This document shows positions 46,075 to 57,364 of a stretch of 64,000 bases of DNA, piece by piece. Origin of the DNA: Blastobasis lacticolella (taxonomy: Eukaryota > Arthropoda > Insecta > Lepidoptera > Blastobasidae); assembly GCA_905147135.1 (NCBI GenBank), contig LR990058.1:15227349-15291348 (forward strand), given 5' to 3'. The notes beneath the pieces were generated by a model that was given only the letters and a program-made list of their open reading frames with translations, was not told the origin of the DNA and made no database searches. The translations under genes were made by a program, and so were the position numbers. Position 1 is the stretch's first letter. Every line of letters starts with the position of its first letter.

Positions 46075-46917
46075 AAGTGCGCTGCACATGTTCGCCGAAA
46101 CTTCCGGCGAAACTTTTGCCGGGACTTTGGTCGACCTATACATTCTCGCCTATCAAGTGCGCTCCACATGTTCGCCGAAACTTCCGGCGAAACTTTAGCC
46201 GGGACTTTGGTCGAGCCTCTACATTCTTGCCTATTAGGGATGTGGTGGTGTCAAAACACGTCGACATTATATCGATTCATCGGTGTAATATCGCTAATGT
46301 GCTGTAAACAGGGTCACAGAGGTGATAGCACCTGCTCTACTGTAATAACTTGACATACTAATATCCTGGATCATGGTCAAGTGTACCCTGAACCTGATAC
46401 GGGAAAAAGCGCCAGAAATATAAATATAAAATCGATCGAATCGAGACGACAACAAACTATCTCTACTTAGTCTATGAAATAGCCGAGACATGCCAAACAT
46501 CCACGGGACTACACGAATACTCCCTCTACATTCTCGTGTTCCCGCGGAACTGTCCACATGTGGAGTGCGCTTAAAGCGCGCGACTAAGTAGAGATTGTTT
46601 GTTGTCGTCTCGATTCGATCGATTTTATATTTATATTCCTAGCGCTTTTCCCGTAACAGGTTCGGGGTACTCTTGACCATGATCCAGGATATTAGTAGAT
46701 CAAGTAATTAGAGTAGAGCAGGTGCTATCACCTCTGTGACCCTGTTTACAGCAGATTAGCGATGTTACACCGATGAATCGATATAATGTCGACGCGTTTT
46801 GACACCCACCACATCCCTAATAGGCGAGAATGTAGAGGCCGACCAAAGTCCCGGCAAAAGTTTCGCCGGAAGTTTCGGCGAATATGTGGAGCGCAATTTA
46901 GACCCACAGACATAACA
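46075..46917. mobile_element. Cluster of inverted-repeat MITEs (family C)
   Basis: Three copies: a left stub (46075-46154), a nearly full copy (46155-46571) and an inverted copy without its outer end (46575-46915). Ends read AAGTGCGCTCCACATGTTCG, with TTCGCCGGAAGTTTCGGCGA nearby. Together they make a foldback of about 340 bp per arm. Confidence 0.82.
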
Positions 46918-47055
46918 GACTAATGTTACTACGCACTGTTTTGAACGTTCACCACGTTGCTCTAGCTATAGAGAAAAAATGTTATCTACAGAAGCAGAGA
47001 GAACATACCGAGTTTCAATTTGAGACAAAATGTCACACATCCAATGACTTCTACC

Positions 47056-47089
47056 ATAGCCTCCTTCAGTAAGATGAAGGAGGCTATGC
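47056..47089. other. Perfect 13-bp hairpin
   Basis: CATAGCCTCCTTC and GAAGGAGGCTATG separated by 8 bases. No function assigned. Confidence 0.6.
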
Positions 47090-47800
47090 TTTTACATAAT
47101 GGACCCGTTCATGGACCAAAGGGAATAGCTCCATGTCATTGGAGCGTAAACTGCAATTGCGCTCCAACTATGTCTCAGTGACGTTTTGGCCACGTATACG
47201 AATGGTCGTTACTTTACAATCTAAGAATGCCGAGTTGCGTAGGAAACACATGCACTAATTCCAATAAACAGTAACCAAAACCAAGAATGGAGTATCTTTT
47301 TTCCGTAAAGTATAAGAAATATCATGTATTACTTGTAAAACTTATATTTTTAGCATTTCCAATAAATATTTAAGTGTTTATTGCTACATCATTAACCGGC
47401 CATGATTAGTTGGTATGTTCATTCAAATTCAATGCACGCCATCTGCTTATTTTTTATTTGGCAGTCTTACATATATGCGCACGATGTGACTTTGCACCAG
47501 CGGCATAATGCCGTTGATTTTGTTTTCGCGGAAGTAATATTATTATAGATAAAAATAGATAACAGATGAGTATACAAATTAATCAATAACAATAATATTG
47601 TTATATAATGTAGCTTCGTTGAAGAATTCTACAACGACAAAAGTGGTATAATTTTAAAGGAGATAAAATGATAAATTTGAAGGTTGGAATTGAAGGTTGG
47701 ATTTGTAATTGACGAATCCCAATTATTACTGTTTAGAAATTTATATTTAAGGCATTACGTTACAACAATTTTGTAAGCTTTTACAATGTTATATCTGGCG
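47090..47800. other. Intergenic, nothing recognised
   Basis: AT-rich with no ORF or repeat landmarks beyond simple AT runs. Confidence 0.5.
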
Positions 47801-48590
47801 CCTTGGCGAGATTGATGACTGACGTCTATTTCAGTGCTAAAAACCGGTGGCCAAAACTGGAACTAAGTGTTGCCATATTGAAATAATATGTCATTGCCAA
47901 CAACAGCGACGCTGTCACCGGGTCAAAGTTTGTGGCACAAGAGACTGCGCCATTATATTTAATATGGTATGGTTTATTTATACTTATACAGGTTGTCAAA
48001 AGACCGCTAGCATTAATTGAAACCTCATATTCTAGCCACGAAACTGAACAACTTTCCCCAAAAAACATACCCGCGGAAATGACTTCATAATTTCGCTACC
48101 TAAAATAAATAATTAATTGCGACGCGCAATGTGGGCAGTTTCATGGGTAGAATATGGGGTTTCAATTAATGCTAGCGGTCTTTTTACACCCTGTATATCC
48201 ATGAATCCATCGATACATTACACATGGCCATTAAATGCGGGTAGAACAGAAAAAAATACTTAATTCTGTGATATGTTTAGTACAGCATAACTCTGAACGA
48301 ACTAAAATTTGGCAGTTAGCGCCTTACTTACTTTTGTTCAGCTCGAAAATAGCTATCCAACGACGTATTACACATAGCTATTGGAATGGTTACCACTGTC
48401 CATACATATTCTTGTACGCGTTAACAATGTTATATCTGGCGGCTTGACAAGATTGTTGACAAACCTATTCGACCCGGTGGACAAAACCGGAACTAAGTGT
48501 TGCCGTTTTGAAATGTAATGTCAATGCCAACAACAGCGACGCTGTCACCCGGTCAGACATGTTTGTGGCACTGTAGACAGCGCAGTTTTA
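47800..48590. repeat. Paired copies of a GGCCAAAACTGGAACTAAGT repeat
   Basis: 47790-47950 and 48428-48590 share TGTTATATCTGGCG, AACTAAGTGTTGCC and CAACAGCGACGCTGTCACC. A MITE (47985-48200) lies between. Confidence 0.6.
47985..48200. mobile_element. MITE ending ACAGGTTGTCAAAAGACCGC
   Basis: Left GACCGCTAGCATTAATTGAA mirrors right TTCAATTAATGCTAGCGGTC, extending to TACAGG and CCTGTA ends next to TA. Same family as 4722-5195. Confidence 0.8.
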
Positions 48591-49318
48591 TTTACTATGG
48601 TAACCGTCAGAGTTATTTGTTCGCTCAACCGGTTCCAGGGTATTTATTTCTATGCACACATCTCTAAAACACATACACTAATGCAAATGCAGGGACGGAA
48701 CAAGGCAGCCCATCTGTAATGGTATATTTTGCTACGAATTTCCACTCGTAACGAAGATAAACAAATCTGACTTGTGAGTATATTTCGCTCCTGATGATCT
48801 TGTAATTTTTTTAAACTTGTAATTTTTTTAAACAGTCATTAATGTGCACGAAATTACACCGTCTTTTAAATGGTTTGATTTAAATAAAATTTAATCTAAG
48901 AAATTATAAAATTTACACCGATGTTTTAAAAGAAACGTCAGGTCGTTGTTAAGTGCGCTCCACATGTTCGCCAAACCTTCCGGCTAAACTTTTGCCGGGA
49001 CTTTGGTCGGCCTCTACATTCTCGCCTATTATACCTTGTCTAAAATAGGATGATAATTTTGACAGCTCACAAATTGTTGGTCTTTGGCGCACGCCTATGA
49101 AGTTTCGTGTTTTTTTTTTCGGTAAAATGTACTACGGAAAATGTCGTACTTCATAGACAGGCCCCGCCCCTTTAGTGAAGTGTCACGAATAACGAATAAC
49201 AACAGACAATCGAAAATCGGTATTGATATAATATAATCGAGTATTAAAAATTAATATTTAGGTAACCTTATTATTTTTTGTAACTAAACTCTTATTCCTT
49301 GTTTGGATTTCACCCTAA

Positions 49319-49733
49319 AGCGCGCTCCACATGTGGACAGTTCCGCGGGAACACGAGAATGTAGAGGTAGTATTCGTGTAGTCCCGTGCATATTTGGCAT
49401 GACTCGCCTATTTCATAGACTAAGTAGAGATAGTTTGTTGTCGTCTCGATTCGATCAATTTTATATTTATATTACTAGCGCTTTTTCCCGTAACAGGTTC
49501 GGGGTACTCTTGACCATGATCCAGGATATTAGTAGATCAAGTAATTACAGTAGAGAAGCTGTCGTCACCTCTGTGACCCTGTTTACAGTAGATTACCGAT
49601 ATTACACCGATGAATTGATAAAATGTCGCGCGTTTTGACACCACCACATCCCTAATAGGCGAGAATGTAGAGGATCGACCAAAATCCCGGCAAAAGTTTC
49701 GCCGGAAGTTTCGGCGAACATGTGGAGCGCGCT
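49319..49733. mobile_element. Family C MITE, complete copy inside A
   Basis: 415 bp with 16-bp perfect inverted repeats (AGCGCGCTCCACATGT) flanked by TAA on both sides. Size, lack of ORF and TAA duplication suggest a PIF/Harbinger-type MITE. Confidence 0.87.
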
Positions 49734-50032
49734 TAAGAGACCTATTACAACAACGAATTCGAGTCGCGCGTATTCTACGTAATAGGATGACTGACCGAAT
49801 AGTGATACGCACGGGTCGAAATCGTCGTTGTGGAAGGGTTTTTAATGTCGTATTAATAAATTATTATTTCAAAAAAACTATTTATTAGTTTATTTTGTAT
49901 AACATGTACTGAATACCCATGCAACTATCGATTCCAAGTTCTATGAGAATGATAATCGATAATCGAATAGATTCATTAACGATTTTACTTTACCCCATCC
50001 CTACTGTGAATTGTCAAAATTATCATCCTATT

Positions 50033-50683
50033 GGCGAATACTACACACACGATATATATCGTGATACGTATCGTGATCCATATCGAGTAATATTTTGGAT
50101 CGCAAGTCGACCCTACACACACGATAAGAATCGTCGATATTTTCATTAGTCTGTTCATTCTTGCATTCATTTTGATGGCTGAATAGACTAAGTTGCCAAT
50201 GCCTAGCCTAAAAAAAAAGCATTTTTGACGCGTCGCTGGTGTATATTTACGATTTTTACGTATTTTTACCAAAATGACTGATAAAGCTTTCGTTGCTATA
50301 GTATTAGCATTAGAATTAAAAAGACGCGTGAAGAGAAAAAAATGAGTAAAATTATGAAGATGAGGATCTTGTTGACTTTTTATACTTTTATAGTAACTGT
50401 CCAAGTCCATAGTGGCCACAGCAGCTTAAAAATAAACACAAACAATGAAAATAAATTTGAAATTACGTTATTTATCTGTCAGTTTGACAGAAATGTCGTG
50501 ATAAATATCGACTAGATACTAGACGCTCGATATATATCGCACGATAGTTGATACGGATCGTAGATTTCTGGATTTTCGGAAATCCTGTGATCCGTATCAC
50601 GATTCGTGATACTCTAGGCTACACACTCGATAAATATCGTGATCCTGCGTGAATCACGATATATATCGTGTGTGTAGTATCCG
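50033..50683. mobile_element. Element B: inserted in the right end of A
   Basis: Ends GGCGAATACTACACACACGA and the mirror TCGTGTGTGTAGTATCCG, with further inner palindromes CGATATATATCGTGAT. CTATT at 50028-50032 and 50684-50688 is a 4-5 bp target duplication. 651 bp. The interior shows only short ORFs without a recognised domain. Confidence 0.85.
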
Positions 50684-50979
50684 CTATTTTAGACAAGGTA
50701 TAGGGATGTGGTGGGTGTCAAAACGCGTCGACATTATATCGATTCATCGGTGTAACATCGCTAATCTGCTGTAAACAGGGTCACAGAGGTGATGGCGGCT
50801 GTTCTACTGTAATTACTTAACATACTAATATCCTGGATCATGGTCAAGTGTACCCGGAACCTGTTACGGGAAAAAGCGCTAGAATTATAAATATAAAATC
50901 GATCGAATCGAGACGACAACAAACTATCTCTACTTAGTCTATGAAATAGGCGAGACATGCCAAACATGCATGGGACTTT

Positions 50980-51330
50980 ATTTTCCCGCTAAACAGAATA
51001 TTTTTTGTAATTGTTGTAATTTGTATTTGTGAATGTTTTTTCTTATTTGAAGCAAATAAATAGATAAATGTGAAAGTAGTAAAGTGAATTTCCCGCCGCT
51101 TGATATCCTCGACGCATAGATACAACAGAACTGACTCCCAGCTTACTTCCAGCAAAGTTGAGAAAATTTTATTTACGATATTTTAACATAAAAATATGAG
51201 TGTAGATAAAGTAGCGTATGCAACTGCATATAATTAGGTATTAAAACACTCGTGTTAAAATATTATATATTATGATAAACAGACACGAGTGTTTTAATAC
51301 CCCCTTTTATATGACAGTTGCATATACTAC
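50980..51330. mobile_element. Crypton derivative, 3' part
   Basis: Starts at TTTTCCCGCTAAACAGAAT, includes the GCCGCTTGATATCCTCGAC relic and ends with the palindromic module near 51330. It abuts the broken right end of the inverted-repeat element at 48951. Confidence 0.72.
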
Positions 51331-51710
51331 TATTTTATGCTTCCATGAGCCATGATAATATATACCAGTGTGGTTTTTTACTAATTGATACCTATTTTAA
51401 CATTAAACAGTCGTTCAGCAACAATTTTATCTAAAAATATCAAAATAAATAATGTTGAAGCATAACGTAGTGTTTTTTATTATTATTTATTTAATAGTTT
51501 ATTGCACACAAAATTATTTACTAACAAAGACATGGCAAATATATAGGTACCTACATGCACAGAAATGAAACAAAAATTTCTGTGCCTACATGAAACAAAA
51601 GGCACTAAGTACTTCTTTCTAAAAAAATTTCATCCAACAGGCCAATCTAAAACAGTCCAATGAGGAGTTTTCCAGTAGGTATTGATAGTTTGTTTTAAAA
51701 AGCATCAATA

Positions 51711-52027
51711 GATGGCGCTCCTACAATTTTGGTAATCTTCTTTAAATCTGTGTAATGGTGGCAGTGATTTCATGCAGCCAAGTAATACTCAACTTGAAAA
51801 TAAAGTGTTTATTAATATAAACATCACTGTTAAAGGTTGAACGAAGTGTAAAAATAAATATTTATAGAAGTTGGCACTATGTTCCATTATTGTTACAACC
51901 TCTAAAATGGTTGAAAACTATTGACAAATATAATATTATCCAATACAACGTACCCAGTGTTTATATCCAGTTTGCTAAGAACCTATTTCAAGCGATTATC
52001 AATTACCAAAATTGTCGGGGCGCCATC
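51711..52027. mobile_element. MITE ending GATGGCGCTCCTACAATTTT
   Basis: The left end mirrors AAAATTGTCGGGGCGCCATC at the right (two differences); TA on both sides. 317 bp. Second copy at 2281-2648. Confidence 0.82.
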
Positions 52028-52189
52028 TAGTGAGTGGTTAGGAATGCCTTAAATACCTATTAGAAAACTCCTCATTATTAAGAAGCCACGAGAACGTGAT
52101 GACTGGAAGCATTTAAAACGTGCACGATAATAAAAAATTATTAAAACATTATGTAGGTACCTAATAAATAAATAAAAGTAATAATTTTT

Positions 52190-52975
52190 TTTAATGACAT
52201 ATCGCTCAACGTTGTTCTTCATATATGTAGATGAGCAGGAGCTGGGTCTGAATATTAAAACTGTAACGCATATGATCGCGGAATGGTCACGAGCAAACGG
52301 CGTGCAACTGAATATTGCCAAAACAAACCTGGTGGAGTTTTCGGTAATGCACCAACAGCACCGGTGCAGCATATCCCCGTTGCTAGCGTTGACTGCGCTC
52401 GTTTTGTCGGATATGAATTCGATCGATTCCTCGATTCGACAAACTATGTCTGAAATTCAATTCGGCTTTCTTTGCTATCGTCCGTTTATCACATACTCTG
52501 TCGCGAAAAAATCTGGTATCTGCCTACTATGCTTATTTCCACTCCTACCTGGCCTATAGTATAGATCTGTGAGGGTTGGCAGCGGACCGAAATCACCCAT
52601 TTGTGTTGCAGAAGAAGGTGGTGCGTGCTCTGTCGGGTGCGGCGCTTGATGCGCCGGCGAAACAATTGTTTATTGACTTAAACATACTAACACTGCCTTC
52701 TCTGTACATTTATCAAGTGGCTAAATATGTAAGGCAGTACATGAAGGAGTTCCGAACCATCGGACTACGAAGTTCCTCTAGGAGGCGACATGATCTGCTC
52801 ATGCCGCTTAGAGAAAACTACTCGATCGTTGGCCATAATGGGTCCACGAGTCTATAATAGGCTACCAATAGAGAGCCGCGAATGCAAAACCGAGTTTGGC
52901 TATTTAAAACTATTGAAAGGAATGCTAACAAAAAAGGCATACTATACTGTTGACGAATTTCTTGATGAGTGATGC
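52190..52975 (+). pseudogene. Decayed Jockey/Daphne-like LINE fragment
   Basis: First part: NIKTVTHMIAEWSRANGVQL then NIAKTNLVEF (RT after the YxDD box). Second part in other frames: VLQKKVVRALSGAALDAPAK, LNILTLPSLYIYQVAKYV and GPRVYNRLPIE. Several frameshifts and stops. Landmarks match those of the fragments at 18.3 and 25.0 kb. Confidence 0.72.
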
Positions 52976-53390
52976 CCTTCTATCCCCTCTGTTGTTAGTA
53001 GGTATTAACTCCTGATGACATTCAATTAATTACAAATTCCTGACGTTCAAAGTAGGTATGGCATAGGTACTTTAATTATTTTGACAATTATATTTTTTTA
53101 TTATTTAAGGACATTATGAATATGTTTATTGACGCAAATTAATGAATTTTAATTATGTCATTTTGATTGTTATTAAATTAATATTTACAGTCTAATAGTA
53201 TGATTCATGATCCAGAAGGTGCCGGTTATAAATCTAGTAATTATTAATTTATTTGTAACAAATTCGAATCTATAGTTGTTAAAACCACCGCGCACGAGCT
53301 TGAATGGTTGATAAAATCAATAAAATAATTGAACGAGCTCGGAATTTTTGGCCTTTTGCCTAAAACCGTGGGCGATTGTGAGTAGTCAGA
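52976..53390. other. AT-rich, likely LINE 3' UTR, then unassigned
   Basis: Follows the LINE stop; no further coding or repeat landmarks. Confidence 0.4.
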
Positions 53391-53399
53391 ATCAGGATT

Positions 53400-53600
53400 C
53401 AAGGGAGGAGGGGAGAGCCGGCGTGTAGGAGTACATCCGTGGCAGCCTTGGCGTGAGGAATATCGCAGATAAGATCGAGGAGGCTCGTCTGCGCTGGTTT
53501 GGTCACGTGTTGCGTAAGCTTCAGGAATATGTGGGAAATAGGTGCCTGAACCTGCCGGTATCAGGAAAGACGACCCAAAAAGCGATGGATTGACATCGCT
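53400..53600 (+). pseudogene. LINE C-terminal fragment
   Basis: One frame reads RNIADKIEEARLRWFGHVLR, then (other frame) GRRPKKRWID-like residues. ARLRWFGHV is the C-terminal signature of RTE/L1-like LINEs. About 60 codons with a frameshift. Confidence 0.6.
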
Positions 53601-53619
53601 GAGTCGAATGCGAGAGCCA

Positions 53620-53775
53620 ATTTGCCTTTTGCTGCCAGAGCAACGTGTCATAGAGGTGAGCAACGCATTGGCGATACTCTTGGTGTTGCTAAGGTCTAAA
53701 GGCAGTGGTGACCACTTTTCATCAGGTGACCCGCTTGCCTGTTTGCCTACTGTATGCCATAAAAAAAGGACAGCT
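53620..53775 (+). repeat. LINE-tail repeat, short
   Basis: GAGCAACGTGTCATAGAGGT to TTGCCTACTGTATGCCATAA and an A-run. Confidence 0.7.
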
Positions 53776-54244
53776 GCGCCCCTAGATAGAGCATCCCAGG
53801 TTGTCCTAAATATCGATGTAATTTAATGTTGCTTGATTTAAATTTGCCATTCAAAACAAAACAAAAAGTAATATTACTTACTTATACTATTTATTTACAA
53901 CAAGCATAAAAACATACAATAATTTTTTTTTTTAATAATTGACAATAAAAAATTACCTTACTCTACAACTAAAATAATACACTACAGATACTACTACTAA
54001 TTGTTATACTTTTTATTTATGTGTTTTTAACTTTTGTGCGTGCAATAAAGAGTTTTTACTTACTTTACTTAACTTTACTTAATGTACCACGAATATTGTC
54101 CCAAAATCGCTACCACTGGGAAGCGTGGCCACAAGGCTGGCTGCTTTGCCCTCGCTGCCCATGCGTTGGCTGAGGAATGAGCCTGCCCTGAAGTCACAGG
54201 TAGAATGGTTCGTCATGAGCATATTTTACTAAACGTACTATCTA

Positions 54245-54810
54245 TATTAGCCCGAATCATCCCACTGCTGGGCAAAGGCCTCCCCCCGATTCCTCCACTC
54301 TTCACGATCAAGTGCCAATGTCTGCCAGTCACTATCGAAGGCCCGCAGCTCATCTGTCCACCTTTTCTTGGGTCTGCCGCGACGTCGTTTCCGAGAATTG
54401 GGTGTCCAAACTGTGACGGTTTTAGCCCATAACTCCTCCGACATGCGGCAAACATGACCTGCCCAGTTCCACTTCAGTTTTCCAGCTTTAATGGCTACAT
54501 CAGCGATCTGCGTTTTGGAGCGCAGCGTCGAGTTTCGAATTCGGTCCATTAATCTAACTCCTAACATGCTACGCTCCATGGCCCGCTGGCAAACCCCGAG
54601 TTTAGACTTTTGAGCTTTAGTCAAAGACCAAGTTTGAGCCCCATAAGTGAGTATCGGGAGAATGCACATGTCCACGAGCTTCCGTTTTAAGGAGAGTGGT
54701 AAATTTCCCTTCATGTAGTCTTTCATGGACCAATAGCTTTTCCAGGCGTTATCTATACGGCGTGATACCTCTTTGTCTTGTCGCGCCTGGAAGGAAACTA
54801 ATTGGCCCAA
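54245..54810 (-). pseudogene. RTE-type LINE C-terminal region
   Basis: Open for 187 codons: RRIDNAWKSYWSMKDYMKGN, ILTYGAQTWSLTKAQKSKLG, KLKWNWAGHVCRMSEELWAK, GRPKKRWTDELR. This is the region after the RT domain of RTE LINEs. The RT and endonuclease are missing, so it is a 5'-truncated copy; it is recent enough to have no stop. Confidence 0.82.
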
Positions 54811-54899
54811 ATAAGGGAAATAATAATAATGTTAATACTAAACGTACTAACAAACAATAATGTAATGCGCGTTAACTTTTCGTTGTTAAATTTACTTAA

Positions 54900-55733
54900 T
54901 TAATTAAAAGACTTCGATGTCAAATAGTTATGCCACAGATTACGATTAGATTTAAAAAGGAAAAATGAGACATTGGTTAACAAAATCTGTATTATGAGAA
55001 GAAAAATACAACAACAGCCCAATATCATTATTTGAACGGAAATGTTGTTTTTATCTGTCATGACAGTTGTTGCAAGTAATAATAGTACGTAGCTACTAGT
55101 CAACATGGTTCCATTGAGCACAAACGTTATGGTGGCTACTTGAATCTTTTTACAGGTAAACTTTTGATTGGTTTGCAAATTCGACGACTTAATCAAAGAA
55201 TAAATCACTTTAATATACATAAAGAAGTTGGCGCACCAAAACGAAATTACTAATACACAATCTGCAACTATTTCCTCCGTACTCCATTGTTGTTTGTCAA
55301 TCGAATCAAAATCGGTAAAAAAGAACTCTGATAAACTTAAAACTAGTGGAAATCCCCAACCCAAAACACTGGTTATCATAAATTTTCTAGTAATATTATA
55401 TGCGAAAACAGTTACAAGGTCTTTATAAATAACAACACTCATAATAAAAAACCAAACCATAGAACTATATGTAACAAAGTTTGAAACCATTGACCAAATT
55501 TGTAACTGTGGAAGTATTGGTATTATACACAATGATAAATTAACAAATAGTATATTAATATATACATAATTTCTCAAAGTTCGCCATTTTGGAAAAATTA
55601 TCCAGGTAACCAACACAATTGGTATCATAATTATGGATACATAAATTGCTAACACCCACAATATAAAGGCAATAATAACGAAGACTATAAAAAAATTCAT
55701 TGTATCAAACATTTTAAACAATAATTCGTGCAC
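54900..55733 (-). CDS. Seven-transmembrane receptor-like protein A (class B/Methuselah-like)
   Basis: Intronless ORF of 277 aa with seven hydrophobic segments and almost no extracellular N-terminus. Features like the 7TM domain of class B (secretin/Methuselah-type) receptors: FPKWRTLRNYVYINIL after TM1, VLGWGFPLVLSL in TM4 (the GWGxP motif), YIKVIYSLIKSSN after TM5 and FLFKSNRNLWHNYL at the C-terminus. A ligand-binding ectodomain and signal peptide are not visible. Start choice: Met 55733; Met codons 8 and 12 are also possible. It is a paralog of the gene at 57365-58204 in the same orientation, so a local duplication is likely. No ligand or role can be inferred. It could also be a retrocopy of a receptor gene, given the lack of introns. 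Confidence 0.72.
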   Translation of the reverse strand: MHELLFKMFDTMNFFIVFVIIAFILWVLAIYVSIIMIPIVLVTWIIFPKWRTLRNYVYINILFVNLSLCIIPILPQLQIWSMVSNFVTYSSMVWFFIMSVVIYKDLVTVFAYNITRKFMITSVLGWGFPLVLSLSEFFFTDFDSIDKQQWSTEEIVADCVLVISFWCANFFMYIKVIYSLIKSSNLQTNQKFTCKKIQVATITFVLNGTMLTSSYVLLLLATTVMTDKNNISVQIMILGCCCIFLLIIQILLTNVSFFLFKSNRNLWHNYLTSKSFN

Positions 55734-55739
55734 TAGGTA

Positions 55740-56065
55740 CCTTTAGTTAATTGTCGTACCATGTAACAACGTGCCTGGCGTAGGTATACTATTATTATAA
55801 TTTATAATGTATAAATCTGTCTGATTTCAGAAACGTGTACCATTAGCTCAATGACGAATGACATAATCACAAAATAAATTATAATAATAATATACAATAT
55901 TAAAACATTACTTATCACTCGTTCATTATTTTTTATGGAAAGACTGATCAGCAGCCCGGCCATTGATTGGATAGGTTAGTATACCTTTGTTTAATAAGGT
56001 ACTATTTATTTACAACAAGCTCAAAAACATCAATAAAATAATAAACAATAGTTATAAAAAAAATC
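55740..56065. other. Upstream of 7TM gene A, AT-rich
   Basis: Probably contains its promoter; no motif could be fixed. Confidence 0.4.
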
Positions 56066-56069
56066 ATCT

Positions 56070-56415
56070 TGGCGTTAAATTCCCGGTTGTGCTTTCGCGC
56101 ACGAGGGCTCGGGGTCCGCCTTGACCATGATCCAGGATTCGGCAGGTCAGGTAATTACAGTGGAGCGACCGCCATCTGACCTCCATGACCCTGCTACCAG
56201 GGAAACCTGACCAGATTGGATCATGGTTACACATCTAGTCGCCTTAATGTGCAGGTTTCATCACGATGTTTTCCCTCACCGTAAGAGCATCGGGTATTAT
56301 TCAACTAATGTACGTAACTCAGAAACAGTCATTGATACATGGCCGGAGCGGGATTCGAACCCGGGACCTCTGGCTTACGAGTTGCATACGCTAACCGCTC
56401 GGCCACCGACGCTCT
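56070..56415 (-). mobile_element. SINE-2, full length with tRNA-like head
   Basis: Minus strand: GGTGGCCGAGCGGTTAGCGT (A box), CCCGGGTTCGAATCCCGCTC (B box), then TGAGTTACGTACATTAGTTG, CGGTGAGGGAAAACATCGTG, CACATTAAGGCGACTAGATG, and the AACGCCAAGATGATTTT tail. The head resembles a Leu/Ser-type tRNA. Only copy here with both boxes intact. Confidence 0.87.
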
Positions 56416-56614
56416 AAAACAATAAACTTTAGTTGAAAACTTAAAACTAATAAAGACTAATTAGCCTTACTCTCAAATCAAACTTTAATATGCACAGTGT
56501 CCCTGCTAATATTGGTACTGCTAGGGAGAGTCACCATAAGGCTTGTTGTATTGCCTAGCTGCCCAGAGGACTGAGCCAGCCCTGGGGTCACCTGTGGAAA
56601 TCATGCTTTATCAT

Positions 56615-56855
56615 TATTTATGTCATACGATAGGCAAACAGGCAAGCGGGCCACCTGATGGAAAGGAGTCATCGCTGCCTATATACATTTGCAATGCCCG
56701 GGGGTATCGCTAATGCGTTGCCCATTTTTAAAACCCTGTCAAAAGCTGCTCTGGCAACAAACAGGCAAATATTACACAGGCCCCTTTACTACCAAAGCCA
56801 AGGTTCGTTACCCATGGAGCGCTGGAAACCTTACTCACGGGCAGGAACATAACAA
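56615..56855 (-). repeat. LINE-tail repeat, diverged
   Basis: TATGTCATACGATAGGCAAA, GGCCACCTGATGGAAAGGAG, AGGTTCGTTACCCATGGAG. Confidence 0.65.
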
Positions 56856-57364
56856 AACAAAATAAAAATTTACTACTTTCTATTTTTATATGTATTTAAT
56901 TTTAGTGGCTCTTTTCTACTTCACCCAATTTTGTCGAGCTTAGATTCTATTTGTTGACTGGTAGTTACGGTTGTTTTTGCTTTAAGTCCGCCATTTAATA
57001 TATAAAAAATCCATGGAACCCTTTGAAGCAGTACCACCTCCGCTTGATCAGTCTCATTAATGTATGTATTTAAAAAAGTTTGCAAATGTGTAAATTAGGT
57101 TGCTCATTAGCGATAAAATATTGCAAATACACGATATTGTGTTGTAGGTAAGTGCAAATAGTTTTTAATGTTATTAAAAGTGTATTGTACCTTTTTTCAG
57201 TAAATGGCAGAAAAGCCTGCTGCAAGGAATTTCTTTTTAAAAATTATTTTGTTAAATCATGTAATAATTTCTTGCGTACAATAATCAGATATATAAATAA
57301 AATATACTTGTTTGCATTTGCTATTAAAACATGTTAAGTATATAGTAGTATCATAGGTGAAATA

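Larger units (their letters stand above)
49032..50700. mobile_element. Element A: 33-bp terminal inverted repeats, TA duplication
   Basis: Left TACCTTGTCTAAAATAGGAT and its continuation to TTTTGACA mirror the right end exactly for 33 bp once element B and its duplication are removed. TA at 49030-49031 and 50701-50702 is the target duplication. Without its own insertions it is about 600 bp; no ORF. Confidence 0.87.
48951..50978. mobile_element. Family C MITE split by nested elements
   Basis: The left end (AAGTGCGCTCCACATGTTCG) runs to 49031 and the remainder resumes at 50701 (TAGGGATGTGGTGGGTGTCA). Other copies read CCTATTAGGGATGTGG without interruption, so 49032-50700 is an insertion. The right end is cut where a Crypton derivative begins at about 50980. 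Confidence 0.87.

Noticed and set aside
47056..47089. Bacterial-type terminator
   Set aside because: The hairpin is perfect, but the context is an insect genome and no gene ends there.
49985..50419. 144-aa minus-strand ORF
   Set aside because: It crosses the junction of elements A and B and shows no domain; likely chance.
56340..56415. Possible tRNA gene
   Set aside because: Both boxes are present, but the sequence continues into SINE-2 body and tail; it is a SINE head. The same holds for 12060, 36340 and 62965.
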